This document shows positions 5,825 through 8,685 of a DNA stretch of 8,685 nucleotides, piece after piece. Below the pieces are notes generated by a model. That model searched no databases, was not told where the DNA came from, and worked only from the letters and a program-made list of their open reading frames with translations. The position numbers and the translations under genes are program-made. The DNA comes from Caulobacteraceae bacterium (GTDB taxonomy: Bacteria > Pseudomonadota > Alphaproteobacteria > Caulobacterales > Caulobacteraceae): the NCBI GenBank assembly GCA_947456005.1, contig CANGRP010000102.1:1-8685 (forward strand), given 5' to 3'. How positions within the stretch are numbered: the stretch's first letter is position 1; every line of letters starts with the position of its first letter.

Positions 5825-6886
5825 ATGGCCATCGATCCGGCGATCAAGGAGGGCGCGCCCGTCGGCTATTACGACGACCGGCCGATCCATACCGAGCCCG
5901 GCGCCCTGCCGCCGGAGGTGCAGGCGCCCCTGGCGCCCTTCCGGGGCCGCGAACCGGACTCCCCGGAATGGTTCCGGAGCGCCCTCGACCAGGCGCCCGA
6001 GCGCAGCCATGTCGAGTCCCTCGGCGCCCGGATCGAGATGCTCGTCTGGGGCGAGCGCGGCAAGCCCGGCCTGCTTCTGGTGCATGGCAACTCCGCCCAC
6101 GCCGACTGGTGGAGCTTCATCGCCCCCTTCCTCGCCCAGGACTTCAGGGTCGCCTCCATGTCCCTGGCCGGCATGGGCGATTCCGACTGGCGCGAGACCT
6201 ACGCCTTCCAGGACTTCGCCGCCGACGCCGAGGCCGTCGCCCGTGCGGCGGGCCTCTATGACGCCGGCAAGCCGATCTACATCGGCCACTCCTTCGGTGG
6301 ATCCCAGGTCTTCTTCGCCGCCGCCAGCCATCCCGAGCGCATGCGCGCCGCCGTCCTGGTGGACACCGGCTTCGGCGGCCCGCCGCCGGACTCCCCCGAG
6401 GGCAAGCGCATGGCCGAGCGCATGGCCGAGCAGGCCCGGAACATTCCCACGGGCGACCGCGCCCAGCGGGTCTACGCCACCCTCGAGGAGGCGCTGTCCC
6501 GCTTCCGCCTGATGCCGCCCCAGGCCGCCGGCAACCTGTTCATCGCCGACTACATCGCCCGGCGGTCGCTGAAGACGGTAACGGGTCCGGATGGCGCGGA
6601 GGGCTGGAGCTGGCGCTTCGATCCCAACATGTGGGCCAAGCTGGACCGAAGCGTCATGAGCGGCCTGATGGACGGCGGTCCCCCGAAGGTCTCCATTCCG
6701 CTGGTCCACATCTATGGCGACCGCTCGGCCATCATCAGCCGCAGGAGGGAGGGCGGGCCCTCTCCCCTGCCGCCGCACACCCTGGAGATCGCCATCCCGG
6801 ACTCGGCCCACCACATCATGATCGACCAGCCCCTGGCCCTGATCTCCGCCCTGCGCGGGCTCCTGGCGGTGTGGCCCGGCGCCTGA
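5825..6886 (+). CDS. Alpha/beta hydrolase
   Basis: A 353-aa soluble serine hydrolase. Features in order are the oxyanion HGNS (88-91), the nucleophile elbow GHSFGG with Ser156, a cap-like helical insert (about 185-275), the acid-residue region HIYGDRSAI (Asp299) and the catalytic His in SAHHIMIDQP (His329 likely). The triad is therefore complete. An extra N-terminal segment of about 60 residues, containing PPEVQAPLAPFRGR, precedes the core. No signal peptide is seen. An AAGGAG (5813-5818) overlapping the end of the thioesterase gene serves the ATG at 5825, so translation is likely linked. The neighbour suggests a role in (thio)ester breakdown. Candidate activities are esterase, lactonase, epoxide hydrolase or C-C hydrolase, and the sequence does not choose between them. 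Confidence 0.9.
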   Translation: MAIDPAIKEGAPVGYYDDRPIHTEPGALPPEVQAPLAPFRGREPDSPEWFRSALDQAPERSHVESLGARIEMLVWGERGKPGLLLVHGNSAHADWWSFIAPFLAQDFRVASMSLAGMGDSDWRETYAFQDFAADAEAVARAAGLYDAGKPIYIGHSFGGSQVFFAAASHPERMRAAVLVDTGFGGPPPDSPEGKRMAERMAEQARNIPTGDRAQRVYATLEEALSRFRLMPPQAAGNLFIADYIARRSLKTVTGPDGAEGWSWRFDPNMWAKLDRSVMSGLMDGGPPKVSIPLVHIYGDRSAIISRRREGGPSPLPPHTLEIAIPDSAHHIMIDQPLALISALRGLLAVWPGA

Positions 6887-6889
6887 TCC

Positions 6890-6904
6890 CCGGCGCAGCG
6901 CCGG
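6890..6904. terminator. Short GC hairpin after the hydrolase
   Basis: CCGGCG (6890-6895), loop CAG, CGCCGG (6899-6904), beginning 4 bases after the hydrolase stop. The position suits a terminator, but no T-run follows, so it may only stabilise the 3' end. Confidence 0.3.
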
Positions 6905-6973
6905 ACTTGAGCGGCGCGGCCGGACCGTGTAACCCCAACCCCAGATCCTGTGTCGGAAACAAGAGAATCCCGA

Positions 6974-7204
6974 ATGGCTTCCGAATATCACCGCGGCGAG
7001 ATGGACATCAGCGAGCAGACCGCCACCTACGCCGTCTTCATGGCCCTCACCAAGTGGGGCTCTCTGGCGATCGCCGCCGCGCTTGTCCTCTTCACGCTTT
7101 GGTTCTGCACCCCGGCAGGATTCATTCCCGGCGCCATCTCAGCCGTGGTCGTGACGGTGATCGGCATCCTCGTCCTCCGCGACAAGCCCGGCGCGGGCCA
7201 CTAG
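6974..7204 (+). CDS. aa3-type cytochrome c oxidase subunit IV-like small membrane protein
   Basis: A 76-aa integral membrane protein. The N-terminal YHRGEMDISEQTATYAVFMALTKWGSL (given here as positions 5-31) matches the short bacterial aa3 oxidase subunit IV family (COX4_pro_2), a small accessory subunit packed against the oxidase core in alphaproteobacteria. One membrane helix spans about residues 29-47. A second hydrophobic stretch, about 50-68 and ending in LRDKPGAGH, is additional to the single-helix Paracoccus-type subunit as I recall it. The ATG at 6974 is preferred over the in-frame GTG at 6950 because the family motif starts close to it and an AAGAGA lies 7 bases upstream. The extra eight residues of the longer form carry no motif. 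The gene stands away from any visible oxidase genes, directly before pntAA in the same direction with a 57-bp gap, so co-expression with the transhydrogenase is possible. Confidence 0.85.
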   Translation: MASEYHRGEMDISEQTATYAVFMALTKWGSLAIAAALVLFTLWFCTPAGFIPGAISAVVVTVIGILVLRDKPGAGH

Positions 7205-7217
7205 ACTTGGACGAGCC

Positions 7218-7235
7218 GTCCGCCACCTGGCGGGC
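7218..7235. other. Hairpin between the oxidase subunit IV gene and pntAA
   Basis: GTCCGCC (7218-7224), loop ACCT, GGCGGGC (7229-7235) pair over seven positions including one G-T wobble. It sits 27 bases before the preferred pntAA start. It could be an attenuator, a processing site or a chance fold. Confidence 0.25.
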
Positions 7236-7261
7236 GTGCAATGGGAGGGCCGGTCCACACC

Positions 7262-8398
7262 ATGGCCGTGATCGCCGTCATCCGTGAGTCCCACCCGGGC
7301 GAAACCCGGGTCGCCGCCACGCCGGAAACCGTCCGCAAGCTGATCGCCGCGGGCTTCGAGGTCTCTGTCCAGGCCGGAGCCGGTCTTGCGGCGTCCTGTT
7401 CCGACGCCGACTACGCCGCCGCCGGCGCGCGGATCTGCGCCTCAGCCGCCGAGGCGGTCGCCGGCGCGGACGTCCTGTTTGGAGTCCGCACGCCCTCGGC
7501 CGAGGCCCTGGGCGCCCTCAAGGCCGGCGCCATCGTGGCCGCCTCCCTCAACCCACACCAGGACCGTGCGGGCCTGGAAGCCCTCGCCAGCCGCGGGGCC
7601 GAGGCCTACGCCCTGGAGTTCATCCCCCGCATCACCCGGGCGCAGGTGATGGACGTCCTGTCCTCCCAGGCCAACCTTGCGGGCTATCGCGCCGTCATCG
7701 AGGCCTCTACCGCCTATGGGCGCGCGCTTCCCATGATGATGACCGCCGCGGGCACCATCGCGGCGGCCAAGGTCTTCGTCATGGGGGTCGGCGTCGCCGG
7801 CCTGCAGGCCATCGCGACGGCCCGTCGCCTGGGCGCCGTGGTCACCGCCACCGACGTCCGGCCGGCCACCAAGGAACAGGTGGAGTCCCTCGGCGCCAAG
7901 TTCATCGCTGTCGAGGACGAGGAATTCCGCAACGCCCAGACCGCCGGCGGCTACGCCAAGGAAATGAGTGCGGAGTACCAGGCCAAGCAGGCCGAGCTGA
8001 TCTCCGGGCATATCGGCAAGCAGGACATCGTCATCACCACGGCCCTGATCCCGGGCCGGCCGGCCCCGCGCCTGGTCACGGCCGCACAGGTCGGCGCCAT
8101 GAAGGCCGGGTCGGTCATTGTCGACCTCGCGGTGGAGCAGGGCGGCAATGTGGAGGGCGCCAGGGTTGGCGAGGTCGTCGTGACCTCCAATGGCGTGAGG
8201 ATCCTCGGCATTCCCAACCTGCCGGGCCGCATCGCCGCCGACGCCTCGGCCCTCTACGCCCGCAACCTTCTGGCCTTCTCGGGTCTGCTGCTCGACAAGG
8301 AAGGGGCCCTGGCCCCCGACCGCGAAGACGAAATCCTCAAGGCCGCCCTGGTCGTCAGCGGCGGAAAGATCGTGCACCCGGCCCTCGCCGGGTCCTGA
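7262..8398 (+). CDS. pntAA: Proton-translocating NAD(P) transhydrogenase subunit alpha part 1
   Basis: A 378-aa cytosolic NAD(H)-binding component (domain I) of the membrane transhydrogenase, which passes hydride from NADH to NADP+ using the proton-motive force and so supplies NADPH. The protein matches the N-terminal part of E. coli PntA throughout: ESHPGETRVAATPETV at the start, RITRAQVMDVLSSQANLAGY (123-142, the region of the RQD loop), the NAD-binding GVGVAG (175-180) with acidic Asp198 at the end of the second strand, the mobile loop GGYAKEMS (229-236), TTALIPGRPAP (259-269) and LPGRIA. It ends before any membrane segment, as expected for the split alpha subunit of Rhodospirillum-type enzymes. 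The ATG at 7262 fits the family N-terminus. A longer form from 7241 adds seven unconserved residues, while GGGAGGG at 7243-7249 could serve 7262 with a rather long spacer. pntAB follows after 11 bp. Confidence 0.96.
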   Translation: MAVIAVIRESHPGETRVAATPETVRKLIAAGFEVSVQAGAGLAASCSDADYAAAGARICASAAEAVAGADVLFGVRTPSAEALGALKAGAIVAASLNPHQDRAGLEALASRGAEAYALEFIPRITRAQVMDVLSSQANLAGYRAVIEASTAYGRALPMMMTAAGTIAAAKVFVMGVGVAGLQAIATARRLGAVVTATDVRPATKEQVESLGAKFIAVEDEEFRNAQTAGGYAKEMSAEYQAKQAELISGHIGKQDIVITTALIPGRPAPRLVTAAQVGAMKAGSVIVDLAVEQGGNVEGARVGEVVVTSNGVRILGIPNLPGRIAADASALYARNLLAFSGLLLDKEGALAPDREDEILKAALVVSGGKIVHPALAGS

Positions 8399-8409
8399 CG
8401 GAGACGCCC

Positions 8410-8685
8410 ATGGACGTTGATCCCACAGTCTTCCGGCTGGCCATCTTCGTCCTGGCCATCTTTGTCGGCTACTACGTGGTCTGGAGCGTGACCCCGGCCC
8501 TGCACACCCCCCTGATGGCGGTGACCAACGCGGTCTCGTCCGTGATCATCGTGGGCGCCCTTCTCGCGGCGGCGGCCCAGGCCGCGCCTGGCGCGGGCGC
8601 CGGCGCCGTCATGATCTCCAAGGGCGCCGGAGCCCTCGCCGCAGCCCTCGCCGCCGTCAACATCTTCGGCGGCTTCCTGGTGACA
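8410..8685 (+). CDS. pntAB: NAD(P) transhydrogenase subunit alpha part 2 (partial, C-terminus off window)
   Basis: The first 92 residues of the small membrane component that joins the PntB subunit to form the proton channel (domain II) of the transhydrogenase. The frame stays open to the window edge. Visible are a hydrophobic helix RLAIFVLAIFVGYYVVWSV (about 9-27), then TPALHTPLMAVTNAVSSVIIVGALL, the conserved signature around the second helix, and a third segment ending AVNIFGGFLVT. The family is about 100-140 aa, so only a short part is missing. GGAG (8400-8403) lies 6 bases before the ATG. The 11-bp gap to pntAA indicates one transcript, and pntB would be expected next, beyond the edge. 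Confidence 0.95.
   Translation, partial: MDVDPTVFRLAIFVLAIFVGYYVVWSVTPALHTPLMAVTNAVSSVIIVGALLAAAAQAAPGAGAGAVMISKGAGALAAALAAVNIFGGFLVT

Noticed and set aside
6907..6935. TTGAGC with GTGTAA as a promoter for the oxidase subunit IV gene
   Set aside because: The -10 match is too poor at every allowed spacing.
5135..6991. Minus-strand open frame of 618 codons opposite the thioesterase and hydrolase
   Set aside because: It is the mirror of two genes with complete catalytic motifs, and its composition is typical of GC-driven shadows. Only its last residues, next to the lipoprotein, are of interest and are treated there.
7442..8377. Minus-strand open frame opposite pntAA
   Set aside because: His/Gly/Asp-rich shadow, opposite a protein that matches PntA over its whole length.
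8399..8409. Splitting of the transhydrogenase alpha subunit as a frameshifted pntA
   Set aside because: The 11-bp gap, the Shine-Dalgarno and the proper ATG show two separate genes, which is the normal arrangement in alphaproteobacteria.

Overview
The window is GC-rich and coding-dense, and it looks like an alphaproteobacterial chromosome, most likely order Caulobacterales (Phenylobacterium, Caulobacter or Brevundimonas type). Three things suggest this. The NAD(P) transhydrogenase alpha subunit is split into pntAA and pntAB. A short gene just before it carries the YHRGEMDISEQ signature of the alphaproteobacterial aa3 oxidase subunit IV. Hairpin-rich intergenic repeats of a kind I associate with Caulobacterales lie near the middle. 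The genus is inference. No RNA gene, CRISPR array, transposase, phage gene or integration site was seen.

Left part (1-2850). A LolD/MacB-type ABC transporter ATPase, cut by the window edge, reads leftward. Divergent from it is a two-gene cassette: a PLP-dependent lyase of the D-cysteine desulfhydrase / L-cysteate sulfo-lyase family, whose stop codon overlaps (ATGA) the start of an aspartate/glutamate racemase-family gene. A small exported four-cysteine protein of unknown function converges on the racemase with a 9-bp gap.

Middle part (2851-5350). A 260-bp intergenic region with several dyad symmetries precedes a complete M3-family oligoendopeptidase F (HELGH zinc site, strong Shine-Dalgarno). 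After it come two related copies of a hairpin-rich repeat. The second copy runs into the 3' end of a tiny leftward lipoprotein gene that may carry a 2-bp frameshift.

Right part (5351-8685). A hotdog-fold PaaI-type thioesterase and an alpha/beta hydrolase lie 3 bp apart and probably form an operon. Then come the aa3 oxidase subunit IV homologue, pntAA, and the start of pntAB cut by the window end. This last group concerns membrane bioenergetics: the transhydrogenase uses the proton-motive force to make NADPH from NADH, and the oxidase subunit belongs to a proton-pumping oxidase.

Most of the window is ordinary housekeeping and metabolic sequence. I do not see a clear new defence or mobile system. 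The items most worth a second look are the translationally coupled lyase-racemase pair (substrate unknown), the possibly frameshifted lipoprotein next to the repeats, and the oxidase subunit IV gene placed beside pntAA.
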